Assembly (NCBI GenBank): GCA_029861955.1
Contig: JAOTYK010000002.1
Coordinates: forward strand, 62,001 to 126,000
DNA length: 64,000 nt
Direction: 5' to 3'
Origin: Acidobacteriota bacterium
Lineage (GTDB): Bacteria > Acidobacteriota > Polarisedimenticolia > Polarisedimenticolales > Polarisedimenticolaceae
Positions 42,603-51,991 of the stretch are shown here, piece after piece (position 1 is the first letter of the stretch; each line of letters opens with the position of its first letter). The translations under genes were made by a program, and so were the position numbers. The notes beneath the pieces were generated by a model. That model was not told where the DNA came from, did no database searches, and saw nothing but the letters and a program-made list of their open reading frames with translations.

Positions 42603-43349
42603 ATGATGAAATCTAGATTGAAAACCTGCTTCGCGGCGACCCTGCTGCTCTCGGCGATCTCGGTCGCCTCTGCGGCCGGAGACGATGCTTTCGCCGGATT
42701 CTGGGCCGGAGATATCCAGGTGCCAAGCGGCGCGATCGCCGTCACGGTCGCGCTCGAGAAGGGTGACGACGGCAGCTGGAAAGCACGGATCGATGTCCCC
42801 TCCCAGGGAATTCGACAGGTCGCCATGGCGGGCGTCTCGGTGGAAGAAGGCAGCGCCAGCTTCTCCATCCCCGAGGTGCCGGGGGACCCGACATTCAACG
42901 GCACGTTGTCGGAAGATGAAAACTCGCTGGCCGGGACGTTCGAACAGGGCGGGCAGGCGATCCCGTTCTCCATGACCCGGGGTGAGAGACCGGCGGACTA
43001 CGACAAGGATTTCTATGCCGATTTCACCGGTGACGGCGTGGCCGGCAAGGGCCTACCGGGCACCTGGCACGGTATGATCGTCGCTGGCCCTCACAAGCTC
43101 CGGTTGGTGCTGAACCTCAGCGGTGCCGAGGAGGGCTATGGGGGTTCGATCAAGAATCTCGATCAAGGCGGGGCCGATACCCCGATCGCCGAGATCGCAA
43201 TCGGGGAGGATCGGGGCGTAACGTTCGACATCCCGGCCGCCCAGAGCACCTATCAAGGCACGATGAACGAATCCGGATCCCTGATTGAAGGCGACTGGAC
43301 GCAAGCCGGATCGACTTTCAAGGTCGACTTTCGGCGGCACGCGGAGTGA
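42603..43349 (+). CDS. Secreted protein with two copies of a small beta domain
   Basis: A 248-residue protein with signal peptide (CFAATLLLSAISVASAAG). The mature part consists of two related domains of about 100 residues. Each opens with a G-x-W-x-G strand (GFWAGDIQVPSG; GTWHGMIVAGPHK), then LEK or VLNL, a D(x)GG or EE(x)YGGS turn, a 'I.VPSQGIRQV/LDQGGADTPI' element, and a final strand 'GTFEQGGQAIPF / GDWTQAGSTFKV'. This domain also occurs at the N terminus of some bacterial serine hydrolases. I assign no activity. Its stop lies two bases from the ATG of the propeller-esterase gene, so they are co-transcribed. Confidence 0.7.
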   Translation: MMKSRLKTCFAATLLLSAISVASAAGDDAFAGFWAGDIQVPSGAIAVTVALEKGDDGSWKARIDVPSQGIRQVAMAGVSVEEGSASFSIPEVPGDPTFNGTLSEDENSLAGTFEQGGQAIPFSMTRGERPADYDKDFYADFTGDGVAGKGLPGTWHGMIVAGPHKLRLVLNLSGAEEGYGGSIKNLDQGGADTPIAEIAIGEDRGVTFDIPAAQSTYQGTMNESGSLIEGDWTQAGSTFKVDFRRHAE

Positions 43350-43351
43350 AC

Positions 43352-45817
43352 ATGATGAGTCGAAGAGTCCCAACGATGATTGTCTTCTGCCTGATGACCG
43401 TCGCCGCGACGGGTGGTGCGATCGCTGCCGAGGGGCAACTGGATTGGCCCTCGTTCCGCGGCCCCAACCTCGACGGCGCCCTCCAGGGGGTCGGCGGGAT
43501 CACCGACGAGACCGGGCTGGAGTTGAACTGGAAGCACGACTACGGCTCCGGGTACGCGTCTCTGGTCGCCACCCAGGGTCTGGTGATCGGCGGCTTCTCC
43601 AGTGGCGATCTTGACCTTCTGTCCGCCGTCGATGCGACGACCGGTGAGGAGGTCTGGCGCGCCCAGATCGGACCCATCTACAACGGCCACGACGGGTCCC
43701 ACGATGGCCCGATCGCGACGCCGTTCGTCGCCGGCGGGCGCGTTTACATGCTAGGTGCGTGGGGCGAACTGTTCGCGTTGGAACTGAAGTCCGGCAAGGA
43801 ACTCTGGCGCACTCACCTGGTCGAGAACCACGAGATTCCAAAGCCTCACTACGGATTCTCCACGTCGCCGATCCTGGTCGATGGCGTTCTCGTCGTGGAA
43901 TTGGGAGACCCACCACCTCCTCCTCCGGATGCCGACGCCGAGGAAGGCGAGGTAGAAGAAGAGCCCACCGACACCGGAGGCGGGAAAGCGGTCGGAGGGT
44001 TCGACCCGGAAACCGGCGCACTGAAATGGACCCTCGGTACGGACCAGGTCGCCTACCAGTCCCCGACCGTCGCCCTTATCGGCGGGAAACGACTGGTCAT
44101 CGCCGCGAGCAACAAGAAGTTGTTCGGCATCAACGCCTCGGCCGGCACGATAGCCTTCGAATACGAACATCAGGGCGATGGACGCGCCATCGGAAGTGGC
44201 AGCATGAACCCGGTCGCGGCAGGCGAAGGCCGATTCCTCCTCAGTAACACGACGGATGGCTCTTCGATGATCCAGGTCAAACCGGACCCGGAACTCGGTT
44301 ATGCCGTCGAGGAACTGTGGAACTCCAACTCGATTCGGGGAACCTACGTGACCCCCGTCGTGCATGACGGACATCTATACGGCGTGACCGGTCGGGTTCT
44401 TACTTGTGTCAGCGTCGAGACGGGCGAGTCCGTCTGGAAGTCCCGGCAGCCGGGTGACGGATTCATCACGCTTCTCGATGATCATCTGGTGATCATCACC
44501 AAGGCCGGTACGCTTCATCTCGCTCGCGCAACTCCGGACGGCTATCAAGAGATCGCACAGATACCCCTCTTCGAGGAGTTGTCCTGGTCACAGGTCGCGT
44601 TTGCGGACGGCGGGCTCTTCGCCCGAAGCATGAACGAGATCGCGCGAGTCGATCTCTCGAACGCCTTCGACGAGAGCATGAAGACGATGACCACCGCGAT
44701 GCCTGCGGGCTCGACGTTTGCGTCGTTTCTTCGCCAGCTCGAGTCTGCGACCGAACCGAGCGCGACGATAGACGAGTACCTCGCAAGCCAGGTCAGCTTC
44801 CCGATCATCGAGGGAATGGACCTTGTCCACTTCGTCTATCGTGGCGAGGCGAACGACGTGGGCGTCAGAGGCGACATCATCGGCGCCCGCCGTGAAGACC
44901 CCATGACACGCGTGGCTGGAACCGATCTTTTCTACTACACGGCTCGTTTCGAGCCCAATGCGCGGGTTAATTACGGGTTCATCAAGAACTTCGAAGAGAA
45001 CATTGTCGACCCGCTCAACGACCGAACGGAACCGGACGGGCAAGACGGCGAGTTGTCCTGGTTCGCAATGCCCGCCTGGCGCAAGCCGTGGTACCTGGAC
45101 GAGGCCGGCGCGGATCGACAGGGCAAGATCGTCGAGCACACGCTTGAGAGTAAGGTCGTCGAGGGTCGCACGCAGGTCTTCAGCGCCTACTTACCCGCGG
45201 GCTACGACGAGATGACGGGCCGACTACCCGTGATCTATTTTCACGGTGGGGACGAAGCGCTCGACGACGGCGGCATGAAGAACGCGCTCGACAACTTGAT
45301 CGGAAAGACCGTGGCACCGGTCATCGGCGTGTTTCTCCACGCCGGTGAGCGGACCCCGGGGCCGCCCAACCGGGAAGGCATGGCGGCTCTCCTGGCGACA
45401 GAGATTGTGCCGGTGGTGGACGAGACCTATCGCACCATTGCAGAGGCAGCCGGTCGCGCCAGTTTTGGAGCCGGAGGAAGCGGCTACGCTGCTTACTTCA
45501 CGGCCCTCGAGCAACCCGGCATCTTCGGTCAGGTCCTGACTCAGTCGGCCATCCTCTTTGGCGGGCAACTCGACGCGCTGAAAGCGAAGGTTCGGAATGC
45601 CGACGAGCAACCGTTGACGATTTACCAGGACTGGGGCACGTACGACCTGCGCTCGCCCCATGAGGCCTGGGACATGAGGGACTCCAACTCCGACTTCCGC
45701 GCATTCCTGCGGGACCGCGGGTATCGTCCGGTCGGCGGCGAGGTTCCTACCGGTATCGGCTGGGCGGCCTGGCAGAATCAGACCGATGACCTGCTGGAGA
45801 CGCTCTTCCCGCTGTAG
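43352..45817 (+). CDS. Secreted PQQ-type beta-propeller fused to an esterase-like domain
   Basis: An 821-residue protein with signal peptide (MIVFCLMTVAATGGAIAAEG). Residues 30-420 are propeller blades (TGEEVWRA, SGKELWRT, TGALKWT, TGESVWKS), interrupted by a Pro/Asp/Glu-rich insert (GDPPPPPPDADAEEG) near 195. Residues 470-821 resemble Fes/esterase-D type alpha/beta-hydrolases: FSAYLPAGYDE, LPVIYFHGG, then SFGAGGSGYAAYFTALEQPG. In relatives this last segment reads A-G-x-S-x-G-G; here the Ser position is Gly and Ser is one residue later, so the hydrolase may be inactive or atypical. The ATG at 43352 has GGAG five bases upstream. Confidence 0.85.
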   Translation: MMSRRVPTMIVFCLMTVAATGGAIAAEGQLDWPSFRGPNLDGALQGVGGITDETGLELNWKHDYGSGYASLVATQGLVIGGFSSGDLDLLSAVDATTGEEVWRAQIGPIYNGHDGSHDGPIATPFVAGGRVYMLGAWGELFALELKSGKELWRTHLVENHEIPKPHYGFSTSPILVDGVLVVELGDPPPPPPDADAEEGEVEEEPTDTGGGKAVGGFDPETGALKWTLGTDQVAYQSPTVALIGGKRLVIAASNKKLFGINASAGTIAFEYEHQGDGRAIGSGSMNPVAAGEGRFLLSNTTDGSSMIQVKPDPELGYAVEELWNSNSIRGTYVTPVVHDGHLYGVTGRVLTCVSVETGESVWKSRQPGDGFITLLDDHLVIITKAGTLHLARATPDGYQEIAQIPLFEELSWSQVAFADGGLFARSMNEIARVDLSNAFDESMKTMTTAMPAGSTFASFLRQLESATEPSATIDEYLASQVSFPIIEGMDLVHFVYRGEANDVGVRGDIIGARREDPMTRVAGTDLFYYTARFEPNARVNYGFIKNFEENIVDPLNDRTEPDGQDGELSWFAMPAWRKPWYLDEAGADRQGKIVEHTLESKVVEGRTQVFSAYLPAGYDEMTGRLPVIYFHGGDEALDDGGMKNALDNLIGKTVAPVIGVFLHAGERTPGPPNREGMAALLATEIVPVVDETYRTIAEAAGRASFGAGGSGYAAYFTALEQPGIFGQVLTQSAILFGGQLDALKAKVRNADEQPLTIYQDWGTYDLRSPHEAWDMRDSNSDFRAFLRDRGYRPVGGEVPTGIGWAAWQNQTDDLLETLFPL

Positions 45818-45841
45818 TCCGGGTTTGCACGCGACCAAGAA

Positions 45842-45872
45842 AAAGCCCCTCCCGAGATTCGGGAGGGGCTTT
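45842..45872. terminator. Bidirectional intrinsic terminator
   Basis: A perfect 13-bp inverted repeat, AAAGCCCCTCCCG and its complement, with a 5-base loop (AGATT). A-run on the left and T-run on the right allow termination in both directions. It separates the rightward propeller-esterase gene from the convergent leftward Fn3 gene, exactly where a shared terminator is needed. Confidence 0.92.
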
Positions 45873-45893
45873 CTATTTGAGAGACTCGAACGC

Positions 45894-48800
45894 TTACTCG
45901 CAGGTGTTTGCGACGTCCTTGAATGCGGCTCCGCATTCGCCGGACGCCGCCAGGGCTCCCCGCTCACCGAGGTTGCTGTCGGTTCCCCAACTGCTCTCAA
46001 CATCGATGCCATCGCTACCGACGATCAGGAAGAACAGGTTTCCTACCGGGACACTGGTCCAGGAGTAGGAACCACTGCTGCCGAGGCTGCACTCACTGCC
46101 GGATAGTGCCACCGTCGATACGTTGCCCAGATCACCGTACAGCAGGTTGAACTCCGTCGCGCCGCAACTGGTATCCCAGCTAACGTCGATCTCGCTGCCC
46201 GACACATTGACGCGATCGCCGCGGATCGGATCCGTCAACCCCGCCCCGAGAGGAACTGCGTACGGGCCGCCCAGACCGGTGTCACAGACCACGACGGCCT
46301 CCGTCTTGACCTCGACATCGTCGATGGAGAACCAACGGTCGCCGTTGGCATTCTGGTAGTTGAAGCGAACCTTGAAGTTCGGATTGCCGACGGCGTATGC
46401 CGTGACATCGTGAACGGCATGGCTGTTGAAGTCGCTATTGGAGTCCGCCCACAGCACGACCCACTGCGCACCGTCCCAGACCTCGACGGTGGCATCGTCG
46501 CCATCTTGGTGGTTGTAGTAGATGTCGTACTCCAACGTGACCCCAATGAGACCGCTGACGATCGAGACGTCGATCGCCGGCGTATCGAGGCTGGCCGAAG
46601 TCAGCGGAAGCAACGGTTGGCACCGGGAATTTGCCGTCACGTACTGGCCGCTACCGTTCGAGGGCCGCTCCGACGAACCACTGCTGAGGAACCACTCGCC
46701 ACAGTTGTGGTTACCGGGTCCGGTCGTGATAGTCCAGCCGTTCAGAGAGTTCGCGGACGAAAAGTCCTCGAAGAAGAACGGTTGGATTCCATTGAACGGG
46801 CCGTCAGGCGTACCGCTCCGCGACACAGCGTTGCCATCCGGGACATCCGTCTCGTCATCGGCAGCTTGAACGGCGTAGAAGTACTGAACACTGTCATCCA
46901 GCCCTGCCGTATCGGAGAACGAATCCGACAGGATGCCGCCGGCGATCAGATTCTGGGGCGTCGTCTCGACGTTCGAATCGGTGTCGCGATAGACGAAGTA
47001 CCGAATAGGGCCAGCACAGACACTGGTCGCCGGATCCCAGTCGACGTTGAGTGTACACGTGTCGTTCTGAGGATTCGTAACGGTTCCCACGCCATTGAAG
47101 AATGGCTGATTGACGACGTTGAACTCCGTGTCCAGACCGTCGAACACGGTATCCGGACACGAGATCGCCCGAGTCTTGAGGTTGTAAGCGTGAACACCAA
47201 GATCCGTCGGCGTGAAGGCCTCGTTAGTCGCACCGGGAATATCGATCCCGTCCTTGGTCCACTGGTACACGAAAGGACCGACACCGTTCGTGAGGTTTCC
47301 GGTCAGCGTTGGAACCGACTCGGAACACACCGTCAGCGGCCCGTTCGGCTGGACATCAACGAATGGGTTGTCTTCGCAACCGCTTCCCGTAATGCAATCC
47401 TGCCCGCCGACGCCCTGAGGAACGACCTGTCGTTTGATGACGTTCGTGTCTTCCTTGCCGTTCGTCTCGTCGACGGACCGGACCACGTAGAAGTAGTTGA
47501 CACCATCGACCAACGAATTGAGATCCTTGAAGTCCGTTGCTGTAAGACCGGAAACCAGGAGGCTCGCGGGACCCGGCTCGAACAGAACTGCCGTCGAACG
47601 ATAGATGTTGTAACTGATCGGGCCCGAGCACTCGGCCGTGGCGGCGGTCCAGGCGAGATCGATGCTACACACTCCGAACGGGTTGCCGGTTGCCGAGTCC
47701 AACCCACCGAACAACGGCGCCAACAGGCACGTTCCGGTAGCCGTATCGCTGACCTCAGCGGAAGGCGAAGAGATACAGGCTTCGCCATCGAACGCCTGAA
47801 CGATGTAATAGTACGTCAATCCACCGGACACATCGGTATCCGAGAACAGATAGCCGTTGGAGTTTCCAACACCCGGACTACTGTCCGGAATCGTTGCGAC
47901 CAACGTGAAAGGCCCACCCATCGTGCGCGATCGACGGACCCGATACTCGACGACGGATCCAAGATCCGCGTCGTTCCACGTGACATCGATCTGATTGTCA
48001 CCATTGGTCTCGGCATCGGCCACCAACGGGGTCGGCGGTGTCTCGCAACCACAGGCCTCGAAACGGAACGACGCGATCTGTGTCCGGAAAACGCTGGAGG
48101 TGTTGTCCTCCCCGGTAAACCAGAACGTACAGTCGTCGGTCGGATCTAGACCCATCGCGGCGTAGTCGCCGTAGCGGTTGGTGCCACTCGACGCGGTGCC
48201 GTCATGAATGATGTTCTCACCCTGCGTCATCATGCCGAGCGGTGCATCGAAGGTACGTCCGGTGTAGCGAAGACTGGGGAACGTCGACGTCGAGGAGACG
48301 TTGTAAGCCAGCGCGATGTTGCCCGACTGGTCCATGGCGCTTGCACCCATCCAACGGCTATCGCCATCTGCGAGCGACCAGGTTCCCTCTTGCTCGAGAC
48401 TCCATGGATCGGACGAGTTATTGCGACGAAGCTCGAACCAGCGAATGCCGCCGGTGTTCGCGCCGTCGATATCGGTCACGAAGTTGCCGACGATGGTCTC
48501 GAATCCGGCACCGTGTCGCATGTACTGCAGCCGGTGCATGATCACCTCGCGAAGAGGATCCAGAGTCGTTCCCGTCCCCGGCTGTTGAAAACAGTTGAAC
48601 GATGTCAAACCACAGAGGCTTGAGTCGAACTCCGCAACATCGATGCTGGTGAGCTGGGTCAGCGTGGAGTTTCCGCTGTTGACCCAATCGACGTCGAACT
48701 CCCACATCTCGAGGAGGTCTCCCGGCGCCGCGGGTCCGCTGTGACTCTCGGTGTCTCGGTGTCGCATGATGATCCCGGGCTCGCCGGAGTCCGGCTGGTT

Positions 48801-49760
48801 TGGACCATCGATATCGGCTGCGGTCGCCGTCTCGAAACCGAAACCGGGAAGGTTCGGAAGAGTGAATCGCTGGAACGTCGCAGCGTTTCCGACAAGCATG
48901 TTCCCGCGATCCATCGCCCAGACACTCGGCCCGTCGTTGACGGTGACAAGATAAGAACCCAGTCCGCCGTTCGCGTCGGTTGGCCAGACGGCGTAGTGCG
49001 GGTAATCGGGGAACGACGGCCCGCTGAACGCATACGCGAACCAGCCGCCCGACACCGGGTCGGAGGTTTGCGAGATGTACACGCAGTTGTTGTTTCCGGA
49101 TGTTGCGAACTCGCTGATCATCCACCGGTCGGCTTCGCGGTCGTAGAGGACGATCGGGTCACCGAAACCGGAACCGCATTGCCCGCTACCGAGCGAATCC
49201 ATGAAGAAGTCCGCCAGTTGATTGGGAGTCGGCTCAGCCTTGTCCCAGATTCGAACCCTCGCGCCGCCCGATGCGTTGACGCTCTGAATGAAATGGTTAG
49301 GGCCAACGTCGCCGACTGTATCCGGGACTCCGGCTCCAGTAGCTGCGAAGCCCGGGAAGTTCCGTGACGGCGTACCAAACGGATCACCGCCCAGGGCCGC
49401 ACGGTCTTGATCATTGTCGTCCGCCGATCCGCGTGACGAATCGAACGCGCTCTGCAACTCGAATAGCGGATCTCGACCGCCGATCGGATCGAAATCGACG
49501 AAGCCCGGTTTTGGGTAGTACCGTCGAGGAATCTCGCGGACGGGGTCTCCCGGCTTCCATTCCTCGGGCTTCGGTAGGGTTCGCACGTCGCCGTCCCACA
49601 CGAACGGTGTGACCGGTGCGCTGACCTCTGCCAGTCGAGGCCTTTCGTTCTCAACTGCCTGCTCCTCGGCGGTGACGACGAGCGTCCCAAGAGCGAGAAG
49701 CGTCACGACGACGCAGGTCGCGATCACCCATTTCCTTGAATCGGTCTGTGTCTTAGACAC
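45894..49760 (-). CDS. Large secreted multidomain protein with Fn3-like repeats
   Basis: A 1288-residue exported protein. It has an N-terminal signal (VIATCVVVTLLALGTLVVTA), a propeller-like or glycoside-associated region (VGPNHFIQSVNASGG, RWMISEFATSG) to about residue 590, then at least three fibronectin-type-III-like modules with shared elements: 'SYNIYRSTAVLFEPG', 'RYFVYRDTDSNVET', with ends like FYVVRSVDETNG. A jelly-roll (MAM/CUB-like) region about 1040-1170 has SLNGWTITTGPG and FSIDDVEV, and the C-terminal module contains FFLIVGSDG. Many Cys lie in pairs. Probably a surface or secreted adhesin or hydrolase-associated protein; no catalytic motif is clear. Confidence 0.75.
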   Translation of the reverse strand: MSKTQTDSRKWVIATCVVVTLLALGTLVVTAEEQAVENERPRLAEVSAPVTPFVWDGDVRTLPKPEEWKPGDPVREIPRRYYPKPGFVDFDPIGGRDPLFELQSAFDSSRGSADDNDQDRAALGGDPFGTPSRNFPGFAATGAGVPDTVGDVGPNHFIQSVNASGGARVRIWDKAEPTPNQLADFFMDSLGSGQCGSGFGDPIVLYDREADRWMISEFATSGNNNCVYISQTSDPVSGGWFAYAFSGPSFPDYPHYAVWPTDANGGLGSYLVTVNDGPSVWAMDRGNMLVGNAATFQRFTLPNLPGFGFETATAADIDGPNQPDSGEPGIIMRHRDTESHSGPAAPGDLLEMWEFDVDWVNSGNSTLTQLTSIDVAEFDSSLCGLTSFNCFQQPGTGTTLDPLREVIMHRLQYMRHGAGFETIVGNFVTDIDGANTGGIRWFELRRNNSSDPWSLEQEGTWSLADGDSRWMGASAMDQSGNIALAYNVSSTSTFPSLRYTGRTFDAPLGMMTQGENIIHDGTASSGTNRYGDYAAMGLDPTDDCTFWFTGEDNTSSVFRTQIASFRFEACGCETPPTPLVADAETNGDNQIDVTWNDADLGSVVEYRVRRSRTMGGPFTLVATIPDSSPGVGNSNGYLFSDTDVSGGLTYYYIVQAFDGEACISSPSAEVSDTATGTCLLAPLFGGLDSATGNPFGVCSIDLAWTAATAECSGPISYNIYRSTAVLFEPGPASLLVSGLTATDFKDLNSLVDGVNYFYVVRSVDETNGKEDTNVIKRQVVPQGVGGQDCITGSGCEDNPFVDVQPNGPLTVCSESVPTLTGNLTNGVGPFVYQWTKDGIDIPGATNEAFTPTDLGVHAYNLKTRAISCPDTVFDGLDTEFNVVNQPFFNGVGTVTNPQNDTCTLNVDWDPATSVCAGPIRYFVYRDTDSNVETTPQNLIAGGILSDSFSDTAGLDDSVQYFYAVQAADDETDVPDGNAVSRSGTPDGPFNGIQPFFFEDFSSANSLNGWTITTGPGNHNCGEWFLSSGSSERPSNGSGQYVTANSRCQPLLPLTSASLDTPAIDVSIVSGLIGVTLEYDIYYNHQDGDDATVEVWDGAQWVVLWADSNSDFNSHAVHDVTAYAVGNPNFKVRFNYQNANGDRWFSIDDVEVKTEAVVVCDTGLGGPYAVPLGAGLTDPIRGDRVNVSGSEIDVSWDTSCGATEFNLLYGDLGNVSTVALSGSECSLGSSGSYSWTSVPVGNLFFLIVGSDGIDVESSWGTDSNLGERGALAASGECGAAFKDVANTCE

Positions 49761-49769
49761 GGAGGCCCC

Positions 49770-50621
49770 CTATCGGTTCTCTGCCGGCGTAAAGTCTCGT
49801 TGTTGTCGGAGAAGTCGGATCGGACCGCGTTGCGAGTGCAGTCGGACCGCCGGTCCACCGCCATTGGTCGTCGCCGTCGCGATCTTGCCCGGCTCCTCAA
49901 AATTCTTGTATTCAAACTGTAACGAAAAGTCCGTGCTGATCTCGCCGGAGGTCGCAAGCGTCACATCCTGCGTGGCATCCTCCCAGAGCGTCAGTTCAAT
50001 CTCACCGGTCACGGTGACAAACTCCTGAAGCTGATCCGTATGGCCGTTGTCGAGGAAGACCTGGAGTCTTCCGCGATCCGAGGACGCATGGACCGTTCCC
50101 TTGATGCCGCGTGCCATCAGGGTTCCCGTGGAAGAACGAAACCCGAAATCGCTCTGGAGTTTCTTGGCCTCGACCATGCCGTCTTCGGTCTGAACCTCCA
50201 GGTGAATCCCCTTGGGTAGGAACACGACGATGTCGACACGGTCCCGCCGCACGCGCGGGCTTCCGTCACCGGAGGCCGCTCCGTCGCCGAAAACCGCCTC
50301 CACCTCCAGATCACCGTTCGCGGCGATGGTTCGCCGCACGGTCAGCGCCGGCAACGCTTGATCGTCGAGTCTCTGAAATGTGCCGATGATCTCGACCCGG
50401 GGCTCATAGCCGCCGAACCGGCAGTAGACGTTGCCGTGGGGGTTCGTCAGGTGAACGGTCTTTCCAGGCTGAAGATCGTCGAACCAGGTCTCGGTCACCT
50501 TCTCCCAGTCCTGCTTCGCAGCATCCGTCGCGATGCGATCGTCTCCAGCAGAGACAGCAGTCACCAGCAGGCACAGCAGTACCAGCGGGCCCGGCCCGAA
50601 TCTACGCAAGGTGTGGGTCAC
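49770..50621 (-). CDS. Secreted DUF4097-like beta-repeat protein
   Basis: A 283-residue protein with a signal peptide (PGPLVLLCLLVTAVSAGD). The mature part is a series of short beta-strand repeats as in putative adhesins of the DUF4097 family, for example GKTVHLTNPHGNVYCRF, IHLEVQTEDGMVEAKKL, and GIKGTVHASSDRGRLQVFL. Such proteins are solenoids of unknown function. The GTG at 50621 is chosen because GAGGAA lies seven bases upstream; a longer frame to 50726 lacks a site. Its stop is only 10 bases upstream of the ATG for the large Fn3 protein, so the two share an operon. Confidence 0.7.
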   Translation of the reverse strand: MTHTLRRFGPGPLVLLCLLVTAVSAGDDRIATDAAKQDWEKVTETWFDDLQPGKTVHLTNPHGNVYCRFGGYEPRVEIIGTFQRLDDQALPALTVRRTIAANGDLEVEAVFGDGAASGDGSPRVRRDRVDIVVFLPKGIHLEVQTEDGMVEAKKLQSDFGFRSSTGTLMARGIKGTVHASSDRGRLQVFLDNGHTDQLQEFVTVTGEIELTLWEDATQDVTLATSGEISTDFSLQFEYKNFEEPGKIATATTNGGGPAVRLHSQRGPIRLLRQQRDFTPAENR

Positions 50622-50778
50622 TAGATCTTCCTCAACTTGTCTCAAAGGTTGGAGTACGGTAAATCCGCGATGGGTTCCAAGCATTAATTGGTAACCCGGA
50701 TCCTGTGATGACGCATATCTGGACAACCGCGCAGACCGCTTCCAGATTCTTATAGTAGTTTAATTCCGAGGCGCGATC

Positions 50779-51042
50779 ATGGCCCGAAAAGGAAGCCCGG
50801 AACGGCGAACGATACACATTTTCTGCGCCGGCTGCCGCACCGCACTATACCGGTATTCGAAGGGCGGGCGAGGTGGGCTCGTCAAGTGTTTCGTCGAGCG
50901 GATCGTCGAGGATTTCACCGAAGGCAAAGGTCACTGCCACGGCTGTGGTCAGCAGTTCGCCCGCCTCCGGATGATGGCGGGAAAGCCGGCCCACAAGATC
51001 ATCCAGGGGAAGGTCTTCACCCGAGGACTGCGACGGAAGTGA
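50779..51042 (+). CDS. Small zinc-ribbon protein
   Basis: An 87-residue, basic protein. Two Cys pairs, CAGC (near residue 16) and CHGC (near residue 53), form a probable zinc ribbon. The remainder is rich in Arg, Lys and Gly (SKGGRGGLVKC, RMMAGKPAHKIIQGKV, ending TRGLRRK). Size and charge suggest nucleic-acid binding. A third Cys at VKCFVER could be a ligand or structural. It is isolated, between two minus-strand genes, with 157 bases upstream that probably carry its promoter (TATAGT near 50752). No relative is recognised. Confidence 0.65.
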   Translation: MARKGSPERRTIHIFCAGCRTALYRYSKGGRGGLVKCFVERIVEDFTEGKGHCHGCGQQFARLRMMAGKPAHKIIQGKVFTRGLRRK

Positions 51043-51046
51043 CCGC

Positions 51047-51991
51047 TCAGAGCCCGTCGCTACCAAGAGTGGGGCGCATCGACTCGAGGATGGCCTCCGC
51101 CTGACTGAAGTCCAGGGGCTCCTGCGTATCGACGATGTGGAGCACGACGTCCTCGAAGATCAGGTGGATCTTGAAGGCGAACATCGCCGGTCGATTCTCG
51201 GTCAGCGGATACCGCTCGTCGTGGAACGCGATGTGAAGTTCCATATCCTGGCGGTCCACTTCGCCCTGGCTCTTGTGGCGTTTTGGGTCGTAGATCTCTC
51301 CCGCGATGGCCCGGACGGTGCCATCGGAGTCGTCGATGACGCCCTCCGTCAACATCGTATGGCCGATCCAACGCTCGGGGCCCGGCCAACCGAACGAATT
51401 CGGAAAGAGCTCACCATCGAGATCGACCTCCACGAAACCCCAGGTAGCCAGATACGCAAAGACCGTTGGCAGGACCGGCGTCCCCCCTCCGGTATCACCG
51501 TGGATGTAGACGTTGCGGGCGATCCCGAGATTCAGCAGGTCCTCCACATCCTTGCGAGAACGGCCAAGCCGGACACCGGACGAGTGTTCGGGATGATGAA
51601 AGTAAGTCTGCTGAAGCTGCCAGGCGCCGTGGTCATCCTGCCATCGCGCGAAGACGAGTCCGCGCTGATGGACGGGATCGACTTCGATCACCGCCTCCCC
51701 TTTCAGCCGGGTGTGTCCCTGTCCGTCATAGGTCAGCGCATCGACGGGCTCGGCGGGAACTCCGCGTATCGAGTGGGTCGATTCCCCGAGCGAGCGACGG
51801 TTGATTCTGAGGTCCGTCGCGATCACGCGGTAGCGAACCGGAACCCTCTCGACGACCGGTTCATCTTGCCGTGCCTTGTTCTGGTCCTCGACCGGCTTCC
51901 ATTTCTGGGCCATCGCAGGAGCGCACACTGCGCTCAGGAGCGCGATTGCCACCCAAGTGCGAAATCGCCGACTGATGAGAGAACGAGTCAT
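51047..51991 (-). CDS. Secreted protein of unknown function
   Basis: A 314-residue protein with a signal peptide (WVAIALLSAVCAPAMAQ). The mature part has no recognised domain. It contains repeated mixed beta segments, including HTRLKGEAVIEVDP, GHTMLTEGVIDDSDG, ELHIAFHDERYPLT and FAFKIHLIFEDVVLHIVDT, which could be a lipocalin- or jelly-roll-like barrel; this is a pattern impression only. The ATG at 51991 overlaps the stop of the large LVIVD protein (ATGA), so the two are translated together and may act in the same place. Confidence 0.6.
   Translation of the reverse strand: MTRSLISRRFRTWVAIALLSAVCAPAMAQKWKPVEDQNKARQDEPVVERVPVRYRVIATDLRINRRSLGESTHSIRGVPAEPVDALTYDGQGHTRLKGEAVIEVDPVHQRGLVFARWQDDHGAWQLQQTYFHHPEHSSGVRLGRSRKDVEDLLNLGIARNVYIHGDTGGGTPVLPTVFAYLATWGFVEVDLDGELFPNSFGWPGPERWIGHTMLTEGVIDDSDGTVRAIAGEIYDPKRHKSQGEVDRQDMELHIAFHDERYPLTENRPAMFAFKIHLIFEDVVLHIVDTQEPLDFSQAEAILESMRPTLGSDGL

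Noticed and set aside
46410-48149. 579-residue open frame on the plus strand
   Set aside because: It is antisense to the Fn3 protein gene, rich in Arg, with no ribosome site or domain; it reflects codon bias on the opposite strand.
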